Below are positions 14,708-23,322 of a stretch of 36,640 nucleotides of DNA, in pieces. The translations under genes were made by a program, and so were the position numbers. The notes below the pieces were generated by a model, which ran no database searches, was not told where the DNA came from, and worked only from the letters and a program-made list of their open reading frames with translations. This DNA is from an uncultured Elusimicrobiales bacterium. Lineage in GTDB: Bacteria; Elusimicrobiota; Elusimicrobia; Elusimicrobiales; Elusimicrobiaceae. The stretch spans positions 1 through 36,640 of the forward strand of contig CALVGG010000009.1 in NCBI GenBank assembly GCA_944327085.1. Direction: 5' to 3'. How positions within the stretch are numbered: position 1 is the first letter of the stretch; every line of letters begins with the position of its first letter.

Positions 14708-15736
14708 ATGGATTTTTCTATTCTAAAAACGCTTACTTCTCTGCCCGGTATTTCCGGGCGGGAAAGCGCCGTACGCCAATACGTACAGCAACAAGTTACC
14801 CCCTATGCCGATGACGTAAAAACAGACGCCCTTGGCAATTTGATTGTTTATAAGAAAGGGGCTTCTAATAAAAATTTACTTTTGGCTGCCCATATGGACG
14901 AAGTGGGCCTGATGGTTCACTATGTAGAGGCGGACGGTTTCCTGCGTTTTGTAACCGTGGGCGGTATTGACCCGCGCACCCTGCTTGCCCAACGCGTAAC
15001 CGTGCATACGGCCGGCGGGCCGCTGGTGGGGGTAATCGGCACGCGCCCCGCCCATGTAACCACAGAGGCGGACCGCAGCAAAGCCGTACCCGCCAAAGAT
15101 TTATGTATAGATGTAGGCCTAAGCGGGGCTGAAGCCCAAACCCGCGTGCAACCGGGTGATTTTGTTACCCTGCGCCGGGAATATGAGGAATTTGGCTCCG
15201 GCTTAATTACCGCCAAAGCGCTGGACAACCGCGCAGGCGTGTTTGTACTTTTGGAATTATTAAAAGAAGTTAAAAACCCGTTTTACAATATATATGCTGT
15301 TTTTACCGTGCAGGAAGAAGTGGGCCTGCGCGGTGCGGTAACCGCGGCTTACGGGGTGGAGGCGGATTTGGCCTTGGCCATTGACACCACCGGCGCGGCG
15401 GATATACCCGGCACAGCCCCGCAGGATTATATTACGGCCGTGGGGCATGGCGTAGGCGTAACCGCGTTGGACGCGCGCACCATTACCCACGAGGGTCTTT
15501 TTGCCGCTTTAAAACAGCTGTGTTTGGAAAAACAAATCCGCTACCAGGTGCGCATTGCGCCGCGCGGCGGAAACGACGCGGGGGCCATACACCTCTCCAA
15601 AACGGGGGTGCCTTGCTGTGCGCTGTCCATCCCCACGCGTTATATTCATTCCAATACGGAAGTACAATCCAAGGACGATTTGCAACAAACGCTGGCTTTA
15701 GCATTGGCCGTCGCTCAAACTGAATTGGCTTTATAG
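14708..15736 (+). CDS. M42-family metallo-aminopeptidase
   Basis: The 342-residue cytoplasmic peptidase carries the M42 metal ligands and catalytic residues: AAHMDEVG (His62, Asp64), KALDNRAG (Asp173, bridging), VQEEVGLRG (Glu203/204), AIDTTG (Asp226) and TRYIHSNTE near the C-terminus. Relatives are FrvX/YsgA, glutamyl aminopeptidases and tetrahedral aminopeptidases that trim peptides; the old label endoglucanase is not reliable. AAGGA lies about 6 nt before the ATG. It is first in an operon, 7 nt before the transketolase-like gene. Confidence 0.92.
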   Translation: MDFSILKTLTSLPGISGRESAVRQYVQQQVTPYADDVKTDALGNLIVYKKGASNKNLLLAAHMDEVGLMVHYVEADGFLRFVTVGGIDPRTLLAQRVTVHTAGGPLVGVIGTRPAHVTTEADRSKAVPAKDLCIDVGLSGAEAQTRVQPGDFVTLRREYEEFGSGLITAKALDNRAGVFVLLELLKEVKNPFYNIYAVFTVQEEVGLRGAVTAAYGVEADLALAIDTTGAADIPGTAPQDYITAVGHGVGVTALDARTITHEGLFAALKQLCLEKQIRYQVRIAPRGGNDAGAIHLSKTGVPCCALSIPTRYIHSNTEVQSKDDLQQTLALALAVAQTELAL

Positions 15737-15743
15737 GAGAATT

Positions 15744-18080
15744 ATGAAACAGTTTACTTTAGGAACCAAAAGAGCCGCTTATTTTGAAGCAACCGATTAT
15801 GTAAACCAATACGCGTTAGATGATTCTTCCAAAAACGCATTGGAAATGCTGGACACCGCTTACCGCGCTTTGGCGGCGGTAATGTTTAACTTTGTGCCTT
15901 CCTCCGGCCATGTGGGGGGGAGTGTTTCCAGCGGGCGTTTTGTAAGCCACCTTATATATAAGGAAATGCAGTATGACTTGGCGGACCCGCACCGTTTGGA
16001 CGCGGACATTATTACCTACGCGGCCGGGCATAAAGCCCTGGGTATGTACGCCATGTGGGCCTTGCGCGACGAGTGCGCCCGCATTGCCGATGCGGCGCTT
16101 TTGCCTAAAGACATTAAAAACCGCCTTCGCTTGGAAGATTTACTGGGCTTTCGCCACAACAAAGTGCAGGGCACGCCTTTATTTACCAAGTTTCATTCTA
16201 AGCCTTTGGGCGGGCACCCGGAACCCTCCGTGCCGTTTGTGCGCGTAACCACCGGGGCCAGCGGCGTGGGGGACGGCGCCGGCGTGGGCTTGGCTATTGC
16301 CGCGGCGGATACCTATGGGGAAAACTGCCCCCGCGTGCACATTGTGGAGGGGGAAGGCGGCATGACGGCCGGCCGCGTGAGCGAGGCTTTGGCTACGGCT
16401 TCCACCGCGCAGCTTCAAAACGTGGTGTTCCATTTGGACTGGAACGAAGCCTCCATTGAAAGCAATGAAGTAACTTCCGACGGGAAAACCCCGGGCGATT
16501 ACGTCCAGTGGACCCCGTGCGAAATGTTTTATATTCACGATTTTAACGTTATTTTTGTACCTGACGGTATGGATTTTGCCCAAATCCACGCCGCGCAAGA
16601 ACTGGCAAAAACCATTTCCAACCATCAGCCCACGGCCATTGTGTACCGCACGGTGAAAGGGTGGAAGTACGGCTTGGAGGGCAAGGCATCGCACGGGTCT
16701 GGCCATAAGTTTTGCTCGCCGGAGTTTTACGCCGCACTGGCCGAATTTGAAGAAAAATTCGGCGTCAAATTCCCCGCGTTTGAAGGGGATAAAACGCCCG
16801 AAAATATAGAAAAACATTATTGGGCTTTTTTGGAAACTTTCCGCCGGGGGCTTGAAAAACAGGCGGCTGTGTGCGCTTTTATGGCTAAACAGCTGGAAGG
16901 CCGCCGACAAGACTTGCAGGCCGCTGCCCGTAAGGAACGCCCCGGCGTGCCGGACGTGCAAGTGCTTTTTACCGGCCAAGACCCGGAAAACGCCCCCGCC
17001 GCTTTTGCGTTTACCCCGGGAGATACCCACACCACCCGCGGCGTATTGGGGAACGTGCTGGGCTACTTAAATAAAGAAAGTAACGGCGCTTTGTTTAGCG
17101 CGTCGGCCGATTTGTACGGTTCCACCAATGCCGGCAACGTAGCCAAGCCGTTTGAAGCGGGTTTTTACAATGCCGCTTCCAACCCGCTTTCCCGCCGGTT
17201 GGCGATTGGCGGTATTTGCGAAGACGGCATGGCCGCCGTTTGCAGCGGTATCAGCGCATTTGGCAAACAGGTGGGGGTGGCGTCCTCTTACGGGGCGTTT
17301 GTAGCGTTTGAACACGTTGCCGCCCGTTTGTACGCCATTGGCAGCCAGGCCTTAAAAGAGGCTGGGCAGAAAGTAAACAGTTTGATTCTTTTTAACGGGC
17401 ACGCCAGCCTTCCCACCGGGGAAGACGGCCCCACGCATGCGGATCCGCAATCTTTGCAGCTGTTGCAGGATAACTTCCCGCAGGGGGCGTGCATTACCGC
17501 CACCCCGCTGGAAGTGGACGAAATTTGGCCTTTGGTTACCAAAGCTTTGTCTTTGCGCCCGGCGGTGTTTGCGCCGTTTGTGGTGCGCCCGAACCAGAAA
17601 CTGGCGGACCGCGCCGCCTTGGGGATGGACCCTGCCCGCGCCGCGTTAAAAGGCGTGTATTATCTGCACCGCGCCGCCCGGCCCGATGCCGGCGCCGTGT
17701 TTGTGCAGGGGGCGGGTATCGGCAAAGTGGTGACGGACAGCGTACTGCCCCGCCTGAAAGAAGAAAATTTAGACGTAAATATTTTGTATGTATCCAGCCG
17801 GGAGTTGTTTGAACTCCTGCCGGAAGAAGAACGGGAAGCATTGGTTCCCCTGCGCCTGCGCCGCGTTGGTATGGGGCTTACGGATTTTACCCTGCCCACC
17901 ATGCACGCCTGGCTGCTTAGCGAAAAGGGCCGCTGCCATACCTTGTATCCGTTTAAACACGGCGGATATTTGGGCAGCAGCAGCGCCGCCAATATTTATA
18001 AAGAAGCCGGCATGGACGCCGAAGGCGTAATAAACGCCATTAAAGCGTACGTGAACGACTTAGAGAACTCCGCCTGGTAA
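15744..18080 (+). CDS. Divergent transketolase-like thiamine-diphosphate enzyme
   Basis: The 778-residue protein has all three transketolase parts: an N-terminal TPP domain with SGHVGG (His56) and AAGHKALG (His96), a pyrimidine domain with GICEDGMAAV (catalytic-type Glu493) and GEDGPTHADPQSL, and a C-terminal domain. The usual GDG of the TPP-magnesium motif is GEG here (203-205, VEGEGGMTAGR), with the partner Asn at 234 in DWNEASI. It is over 100 residues longer than typical transketolase (~660). Transketolase moves two-carbon units between sugar phosphates in the non-oxidative pentose phosphate pathway; that activity is likely here but not certain. GGAG precedes the ATG. It is second in an operon after the M42 peptidase. 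Confidence 0.82.
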   Translation: MKQFTLGTKRAAYFEATDYVNQYALDDSSKNALEMLDTAYRALAAVMFNFVPSSGHVGGSVSSGRFVSHLIYKEMQYDLADPHRLDADIITYAAGHKALGMYAMWALRDECARIADAALLPKDIKNRLRLEDLLGFRHNKVQGTPLFTKFHSKPLGGHPEPSVPFVRVTTGASGVGDGAGVGLAIAAADTYGENCPRVHIVEGEGGMTAGRVSEALATASTAQLQNVVFHLDWNEASIESNEVTSDGKTPGDYVQWTPCEMFYIHDFNVIFVPDGMDFAQIHAAQELAKTISNHQPTAIVYRTVKGWKYGLEGKASHGSGHKFCSPEFYAALAEFEEKFGVKFPAFEGDKTPENIEKHYWAFLETFRRGLEKQAAVCAFMAKQLEGRRQDLQAAARKERPGVPDVQVLFTGQDPENAPAAFAFTPGDTHTTRGVLGNVLGYLNKESNGALFSASADLYGSTNAGNVAKPFEAGFYNAASNPLSRRLAIGGICEDGMAAVCSGISAFGKQVGVASSYGAFVAFEHVAARLYAIGSQALKEAGQKVNSLILFNGHASLPTGEDGPTHADPQSLQLLQDNFPQGACITATPLEVDEIWPLVTKALSLRPAVFAPFVVRPNQKLADRAALGMDPARAALKGVYYLHRAARPDAGAVFVQGAGIGKVVTDSVLPRLKEENLDVNILYVSSRELFELLPEEEREALVPLRLRRVGMGLTDFTLPTMHAWLLSEKGRCHTLYPFKHGGYLGSSSAANIYKEAGMDAEGVINAIKAYVNDLENSAW

Positions 18081-18104
18081 TGGCCGGCGGCAGAGGAGAA
18101 AAAA

Positions 18105-18533
18105 ATGGCAGAAGAAAAACCTTATTTAACCGGAAGAACCTATCTTTTAAAACTCCCTAAAGGAAAAGATTTGCTTGAAACCTTGGCGGATTTTTGCCAC
18201 GATAACCAGGTAAAATGCGGGATTGTAAGCGTGATCGGTTCGGTGGAGAACGCCACCTTGGGCTGGTATGACCAAACTAAAAAACGTTACGAAAAAACCA
18301 TCATCAACGCCCAGATGGAATTGTTAAGCTTAACCGGCAACATCAGCATTCAGGATAACCGCCCGCAGGTGCATGCACATGCCATGCTGACGGGGAAGGA
18401 CTACCAGGTAATTGGCGGGCATTTGTTCCCCGGCACCAAAATTTACGTGTGCGAAGCCTACATTCAGGAAATGGTGGGCGAACCGAAAGTGCGCCGTACA
18501 GACAAAGTAACCAAGCTTTCGCTGTGGGCGTAA
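18105..18533 (+). CDS. PPC/DUF296-domain protein (AT-hook-associated PD1-like fold)
   Basis: The 142-residue protein is a single PPC (DUF296) domain. It starts with the LLKLPKGKDLLETLADFC helix, has GIVSVIGSVENATLGWY, and ends with HAHAMLTGKDYQVIGGHLF (clustered histidines near 86-102). Plant members join this domain to AT-hooks; bacterial stand-alone members form trimers whose histidines bind metal, and their role is unknown. There is no AT-hook here. GAGGAG lies 6 nt before the ATG. It is last in the operon, 24 nt after the transketolase gene, and a terminator follows. Confidence 0.88.
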   Translation: MAEEKPYLTGRTYLLKLPKGKDLLETLADFCHDNQVKCGIVSVIGSVENATLGWYDQTKKRYEKTIINAQMELLSLTGNISIQDNRPQVHAHAMLTGKDYQVIGGHLFPGTKIYVCEAYIQEMVGEPKVRRTDKVTKLSLWA

Positions 18534-18554
18534 GCAGTTTGGTTTAAATATATA

Positions 18555-18585
18555 AAATCCCGCGTGTTACACGCGGGATTTTTTG
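18555..18585 (+). terminator. Rho-independent terminator of the M42-transketolase-PPC operon
   Basis: The 12-bp stem is AAATCCCGCGTG (18555-18566) with CACGCGGGATTT (18570-18581) and a T run. Confidence 0.9.
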
Positions 18586-18606
18586 TCGCAGTATTTTATA
18601 TTAGTT

Positions 18607-18634
18607 CCCGGGTATAGGCCCGGGTGTTTTTATT
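18607..18634 (+). terminator. Second, back-up terminator-like hairpin
   Basis: CCCGGG (18607-18612) pairs with CCCGGG (18619-18624), and TGTTTTTATTT follows. It lies just after the main operon terminator. Confidence 0.5.
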
Positions 18635-18789
18635 TACAGGTAAAAAATACTTTTTAGTTAGGAGAGGCTAAAATGAATTCTTAGACGGTAAAACCTGATT
18701 TTTTCCTCGTTTTTTTGTGTGTCGTTGATTTAAAGGGGATACAGGATAGCACTATTTTTTTTGCGTGTCAAGCCGAAGAAAAAATAAAT

Positions 18790-18818
18790 TTGCAAACGTC
18801 TGAAAAATTACTTTAAAT
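18790..18818 (+). promoter_or_regulatory. Candidate promoter of the porin-like gene
   Basis: TTGCAA (18790-18795), a 17-nt spacer and TTAAAT (18813-18818), with a strong AAGGAGG ribosome site downstream. Confidence 0.5.
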
Positions 18819-18861
18819 AGAAGAGTAGGGTAGTTTAAATTATTAAGGAGGATGTACCTGC

Positions 18862-20016
18862 ATGAAGAAACTACTGGGCTTATTTGTAGCCTTTGCGATG
18901 GCGTTGCCTGCTAGCGCCGCCCTCGTGGATAATGTAGATGCTATCGGCCGTATTGATGTAATCGGTGCGGACGCTAACAGAGGACCTGTTTCCGCTTCTG
19001 CCGGTTCCCGTGTTGTGGCGGGCCTGTCTGCGGATTTGACGGAAGACGTCAAAGCCAATGTTCAGTTCTGGTATGCCACCGCTTGGGACGGGGCTTTGTC
19101 TGGAAACAGCTTAAATAAATATCAGGATGAAATCCACTTGGCTGAAGCCAATGTGGTATTGTCTAACCTGTTTGACTGCTTTGAGCTGACCCTCGGCCGC
19201 CAATTCTACGGCGATGAAGACAGCATGACCATGTACTTTGGCCCCAAGAGCGGCTATATGGCTGCCATTGCTGCCCAACCGCTCAGCTTGGAAGCTGCCA
19301 AACTGACCTATGCCGATGATTTTAAGAGCGTAACCTTGTTAGCTGGTAAAACGGCGGATGATTTGGCGTTGACCACCAAATACAACATTTACGGCGCTGA
19401 TATCCGCATGAACTTAACGGATACCATGAAAGCCCAAGTGTATGGCTATGCCTTAAAAGACGAAACCAATGCTCCTGAATATCATGGTTTTTATGGTGCC
19501 AAATTGGCCTATATGCCGGAAGCCTTTGGGTTTAGCGTAGAAGCTGCCCGCGGCCACCAAGGCAACCGCTTGGTTAAAGAAGGCAAAGATACCCCGTATT
19601 TTGTGAAGTTAGATGCTTCTTTAAATATGGATGCCTTTACCCCTCGCGCTGCTTTCTTGTATCAAAAAGGTTTAGTGTCTGAATACGGTGCTTATGCCCC
19701 GGGTTTAGTAGCCGGTAAATACTTGACCCCGCTTGGCAATACTTCTGATGTGATTGACAATGCCCGCATCTTTAACGTAGGTGTGGACTACAAATGGAAC
19801 AAAATGGTCTTTGCCTTGGACGGCTTTGCCTTCCAAGACCGCACTGCCAAAGCTGCTGCCACCCTGGAAGCTGATTTGACCGCGACCTACCAGCATAACG
19901 AAAGCGTAGAAATGTTTGCCGGTATCGGTTACGCCAAATTGGGCGGTGATTTGAAAGATCAATTTGCCTCTCAGGATGCTACCGTGTATCAGCTTGGTAC
20001 CACCATCCGCTTCTAA
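18862..20016 (+). CDS. Porin-like outer-membrane beta-barrel protein
   Basis: The 384-residue product has a textbook signal peptide (MKKLLGLFVAFAMALPASA, cut after 19). The mature chain alternates short hydrophobic/polar beta strands and ends in TIRF, with the terminal aromatic residue typical of barrels assembled by BAM. Cysteine content is minimal. Its strong ribosome site (AAGGAGG), long AT-rich upstream region and strong terminator suggest high expression, so it may be a major porin. It lacks features of a named porin family that I can recognise, so channel function is inferred from the barrel pattern. Confidence 0.82.
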   Translation: MKKLLGLFVAFAMALPASAALVDNVDAIGRIDVIGADANRGPVSASAGSRVVAGLSADLTEDVKANVQFWYATAWDGALSGNSLNKYQDEIHLAEANVVLSNLFDCFELTLGRQFYGDEDSMTMYFGPKSGYMAAIAAQPLSLEAAKLTYADDFKSVTLLAGKTADDLALTTKYNIYGADIRMNLTDTMKAQVYGYALKDETNAPEYHGFYGAKLAYMPEAFGFSVEAARGHQGNRLVKEGKDTPYFVKLDASLNMDAFTPRAAFLYQKGLVSEYGAYAPGLVAGKYLTPLGNTSDVIDNARIFNVGVDYKWNKMVFALDGFAFQDRTAKAAATLEADLTATYQHNESVEMFAGIGYAKLGGDLKDQFASQDATVYQLGTTIRF

Positions 20017-20034
20017 TCTGTTTTAATACAGATA

Positions 20035-20066
20035 AAACCCCGCCCTAAAAGGCGGGGTTTTTTTAT
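20035..20066 (+). terminator. Rho-independent terminator of the porin-like gene
   Basis: The 10-bp stem is AAACCCCGCC (20035-20044) with GGCGGGGTTT (20051-20060), and a long T run follows. Confidence 0.9.
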
Positions 20067-20416
20067 TGTAAAAAATAGAGTGTAGGGGGAAAAACCGGTA
20101 TAAGCCTCTATCTTCTTGTTTTTACATCTTAAAAACAAGAGATTTTTGCCTATGGGGTGAACCTCTCTAAAGGCATATGTGATATTGTGTGAAAAACGGG
20201 TAATGGTTTGATTGTGTGTTGTCGGGGCTGCCTATTAAAACATTAACTGGTGTGATTTATTGGGTAGATATTTTCAAATAGATGGGCGGCATTCAACAGC
20301 CGATAACCCCCCCATATTCCTAATCGGGTATTATTAAAAAATAATTATAAATAAACTGTTTAAATAGTTTAAATAAATTATATTATGCTGTATATTTCAA
20401 AAGGTACAATAAATAC
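20067..20416. other. Intergenic region between two outer-membrane protein genes
   Basis: No gene is seen. A perfect 10-bp hairpin TCTTGTTTTT (20114-20123) / AAAAACAAGA (20131-20140), followed by GATTTTTG, may be a weak second terminator. The last 90 nt are AT-rich. TACAAT (20405-20410) stands 6 nt before the next ATG. Confidence 0.55.
20405..20410 (+). promoter_or_regulatory. TACAAT -10 box 6 nt before the small barrel gene
   Basis: TACAAT is followed by AAATAC and ATG. AAAAGG lies 13 nt from the ATG, too far for a good ribosome site. There is no clear -35. Confidence 0.4.
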
Positions 20417-21034
20417 ATGCAATGCAGGCGTTTGTTTCTGTTGGGCGCAGTGCTGTGCGCCTGTTTTTTTATGCCTTTACGCTTATGTGGGCAAACAGCC
20501 CGTTTTTCACTGGCAGAAGAAAACACCTTTCTTCCCGGCCGGCTGGAAGCGGGGCTAAATGCCGCATATCACTTTTCTAAATTAAAAAGCCCCTCTAATA
20601 TTACCCTGTTAAACCATAGCATAAGTGTAAATGCCTACGGCGGGTTTTGGCTGACCCGTTGGCTAATGGTGGGGGGAGAATACAGCCAGTCTTTCACTAA
20701 GCCGGAGGTTGCTTTAATGCAGGATTTGCATTTGAGTGAGGTGGGGGGACTGATTAAAATTAATTTCACGCCGGATACATTTCCCAGCCAATATATTATG
20801 TTGGGAGTGGGCAGAAAAATGTGGGAATACCAAATCCAACTGGCGGATAAGCAAACGGGCAACCTGTTGTATTACCGCTTGGCGTTGGGGGTGGAAGGCA
20901 GTAGCTTTACCCATTTGCTTTGGGGCGCGCAGTGGCGCCTTACTTATACGCCGGAAACGGAAATGGGGCATTTTGTGCGCCAGTCTTCCAAGTGGGAAAA
21001 TGCCCTCTCTCTATATCTGGCCTTGCGTTTTTAA
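20417..21034 (+). CDS. Small outer-membrane beta-barrel-like protein
   Basis: The 205-residue product has an N-terminal signal (hydrophobic 6-19 with several cysteines, likely cut near CGQTA). The mature part shows amphipathic strands with glycine/aromatic girdles (NAYGGFWLTRWLMVGGEYSQ) and ends LYLALRF, a terminal-phenylalanine barrel end. The size suits an 8-stranded OmpA/OmpW-type barrel. No specific family is recognised. It follows the porin-like gene by 400 nt on the same strand but has its own start region. No terminator hairpin is visible after it. Confidence 0.72.
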   Translation: MQCRRLFLLGAVLCACFFMPLRLCGQTARFSLAEENTFLPGRLEAGLNAAYHFSKLKSPSNITLLNHSISVNAYGGFWLTRWLMVGGEYSQSFTKPEVALMQDLHLSEVGGLIKINFTPDTFPSQYIMLGVGRKMWEYQIQLADKQTGNLLYYRLALGVEGSSFTHLLWGAQWRLTYTPETEMGHFVRQSSKWENALSLYLALRF

Positions 21035-21768
21035 ATCTCTTCTGCGCTTTATAAGGTGAAAAATAGGGCCTAGCCTAGAAGTAAATGCCTTATAACGTGA
21101 AATGATGACGTAAAACAGGCCCTAATGATGCCATATGCCTTTAATACGCCGTTTTTTGCCATAAATGCCAGAAAATAGCGAAACCTGCCGCCACAAATAG
21201 CAGGCAAAAAAATATATTTTAACATGGGGGGAAAACTCTTTAAAGTTTCCCCCTTTTGTGTTTTTCTGACCTTTCTGGTTAAGTAAGGCCGGAGCCAGGG
21301 CCAGGCTGCTGCTGCCGTGCCCGAATGTTATTCCCTCCGGTTTCCTTATACCTGCTTTGCCCTTATCTTCCGTTCGGAACCCTTTTAAATGTTCATTTAA
21401 AAAAGTTTTCGGGCCTGAACAGCACTTAAAAAGATCCTCTCTATTCATCAACAAGTCGTAAGTAAACCTCATTTGTTTCGCCTAAAAAAGAAATTAAAGG
21501 GCTTTTTATGCCTAAACAATCCTTGTGTGGCATAGTATGAGGGTACAGTGACGCACACATACCCAGAAATAGCCACTTTGCAATGCACACGAAGCCCCAT
21601 GGCGGGGGAAAAAGCCCATATTCCCCCTTTTTCCTCCTCCTTGCTACAGCAAGTCTGTGTGGCTTATTAATAGGTTGCTTTGAACTTGCCTTGTATTTAT
21701 TTTTGTATACCCCTCCCGCTTTATCTGCTCCTCTCTTTTGTTTATATCAGGAATGTTTATAATGCCGG

Positions 21769-21873
21769 ATGAAACAAGTATTTAATATTTTCAGTAGTGC
21801 TTGGGGCTTTTTTCAAGGGGTTGTATTGCCTATCTTTGTTATATTGGCAACAGCCTGTGTAGTTTATTTTTGA
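21769..21873 (+). CDS. Possible 34-residue single-span membrane protein
   Basis: ATG at 21769 and TGA at 21871-21873 give a 34-residue peptide: a short polar start (MKQVFNIFSSAWGFFQG), then an uninterrupted hydrophobic helix (VVLPIFVILATACVVYF). TATAAT (21758-21763) stands 5 nt before the ATG, close to the layout seen at several longer genes in this window, and no Shine-Dalgarno is present. The frame is short and could be chance in AT-rich DNA. The compact start/stop, the membrane-helix composition and the -10 box are the only support. Confidence 0.35.
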   Translation: MKQVFNIFSSAWGFFQGVVLPIFVILATACVVYF

Positions 21874-22545
21874 TTATTTATAACATCAAAATTGATAGTA
21901 AAAAAAATTATATTTATTTTTTAATTATAATTTTTTTAATAATTAAAAACGCTTTATTTTGCAATAGGGGTATATCTATATACCCCTAAACGCAAATTGA
22001 GGCGATTTTAAAAGGTTTCTTTTAAAAACAAAAAAATAATGTTAAATTTGCTTTTAATAAGAGTGCTTAAATAGTGGGGGAATGTTAACTAAAAAACAAA
22101 AACAGATGTGTTTTTGAGTTTATAGCCTACCAAAAGCTGCCGGTTTATTGCATTTAAAAACATAAAAACGGACTCCAAAATAGGTTTCTGGTAGTAAAAA
22201 ATTATAGGTATTTTACGGTAGAACGGAGACAACACGCCTGATAAAAAATAAAATCTATACTATTTGTTAATTAAATATAAAAAAATTTTATATTTAAAGT
22301 ATAAATAAACTTTTTTTAAGATATATTATAGTTTTGTTTTTTCTTCTTTTTATTCTATTTAAGTTAACATAATAAAAATTATCGTTAGTTAAATCAATTT
22401 GACAAATAACCCCCCTGTCCTAATTTAAGCACCGGGTTGATGTGCACAATTTCGCTTTTCCGCTTTATATTTGTTATTTTTGTTTTCAGGAACTAAAAAT
22501 GAAAAAATAAAATATATTTTTTATTAGACTAGCAGAGGGGGTGAA

Positions 22546-22583
22546 AATAAAAAATCTAATTATACAAATTAGATTTTTTATTT
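22546..22583. terminator. Perfect 16-bp AT-rich hairpin with T-rich ends
   Basis: AATAAAAAATCTAATT (22546-22561) pairs perfectly with AATTAGATTTTTTATT (22567-22582) across a 5-nt loop. The inner A6/T6 tracts could serve as a terminator in both directions. On the plus strand it could end a transcript begun near 22399-22433; on the minus strand it could end the gene at 22699-23322, which has no nearer hairpin. Confidence 0.5.
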
Positions 22584-22698
22584 GGTGTTTGAGTGGAAGG
22601 ATATTTAGACAAAGAGGGGTGTTAATACAGGATATAAAGCAAAATAAGGGTTTTTTGTGTTTTTCCCCCCTCTTTTGTTCTCAGCGCAAAAATAAGGT

Positions 22699-23322
22699 TT
22701 ATAGGTCTTCCGCTATTTTTTCCGCCAGCACAATGGCCCTGGCAAACCCCTCGGCGGATAATTTATAGGCTCTGCCCCGTTTGCTTCCTACGGATTGTAA
22801 GCTCCCGGCGCGGATTTCGGCCAGTAACAGCCGGTCCAGTCTCCCCTCCCCGTAGCCTGATTTACGCAATGATTTAGACAAATGCAAAGCGCTGTATTCA
22901 TTTTCTTTGCGCAGTATACGTGCAGCCGCAATAAGCACCAAGGCTGCTGTTTGCGGGGTTAGCAGGCGGCTTTTGCGGCGTAAAACCAGGGCGCCGTCTT
23001 CCGTTTTAAACAGTTTTTCCCATATGGGGGATACAGAGGCAGCGGCCGGAGCCTGCAAAGGTGCTGTGGCGGGCTGAGGGGCCATAGAGGGTTGGGGTGT
23101 TAACGGATAGGTGGGGCGCTGGGGCGTATAATTAACCGGTTTGGGTGCGGTATAGGTATTCACCCCGGCGGTTTGTTTCGGCGCAATAGGCTTTTTGCCG
23201 GTCAGCGTAAGAAAATAAGCCCGTTGTTCCTCTATAAATTCTTTGGGGCCTTCGGCCTCAAATTCCTCTCCGGACGGTAATTTAAAGCGAATTTTTAGGC
23301 TGTATTTTTCTTTTTCTTCCAT
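22699..23322 (-). CDS. Proline-linker protein with C-terminal winged-helix-like domain
   Basis: The 207-residue protein has three parts. The N-terminal ~45 residues are beta/helix (YSLKIRFKLPSGEEFEAEG then an amphipathic helix). A Pro/Thr/Gln/Ala linker covers ~46-97. The C-terminal helical domain (98-207) has residues ~143-195 (YSALHLSKSLRKSGYGEGRLDRLL ... SVGSKRGRAYKLS) that look like a winged helix-turn-helix with a basic wing. It may bind DNA, possibly the TGACATA array just upstream. The ATG at 23322 has GGGGGA 8 nt upstream, whereas a TTG at 23328 would be too close to it. I do not recognise the family. No other gene shares its operon. Confidence 0.7.
   Translation of the reverse strand: MEEKEKYSLKIRFKLPSGEEFEAEGPKEFIEEQRAYFLTLTGKKPIAPKQTAGVNTYTAPKPVNYTPQRPTYPLTPQPSMAPQPATAPLQAPAAASVSPIWEKLFKTEDGALVLRRKSRLLTPQTAALVLIAAARILRKENEYSALHLSKSLRKSGYGEGRLDRLLLAEIRAGSLQSVGSKRGRAYKLSAEGFARAIVLAEKIAEDL

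Larger units (their letters stand above)
21035..22698. other. 1.66-kb gene-poor, AT-rich island
   Basis: The first part (to ~21760) is of mixed composition. A 116-codon minus frame (21122-21472) has only a weak AGG upstream and no family features; I do not call it. A bulged hairpin GGGGGAAAAC/GTTTCCCCC lies at 21227-21253. From ~21880 to 22650 the DNA is very AT-rich, with long A and T tracts, unlike the rest of the window. It holds a possible 34-residue membrane protein gene (21769-21873), a TTGACA (22399-22404) and a perfect 16-bp hairpin (22546-22582). Confidence 0.6.

Noticed and set aside
16179-17030. 283-codon frame antisense to the transketolase-like gene
   Set aside because: It is a shadow of the strongly supported gene on the other strand, with no ribosome site and no recognisable domain. 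High-GC codon bias creates long antisense frames here, as also at 1011-1478, 13772-14542 and 32697-33746.
21122-21472. 116-codon minus-strand frame in the gene-poor region
   Set aside because: Only a weak AGG precedes it, the composition is not protein-like over its length, and a hairpin runs through it. Kept only as a note in the region entry.
22541-22768. GTG-started plus-strand frame of 75 codons
   Set aside because: It runs through the 16-bp hairpin and into the antisense of the gene at 22699-23322.
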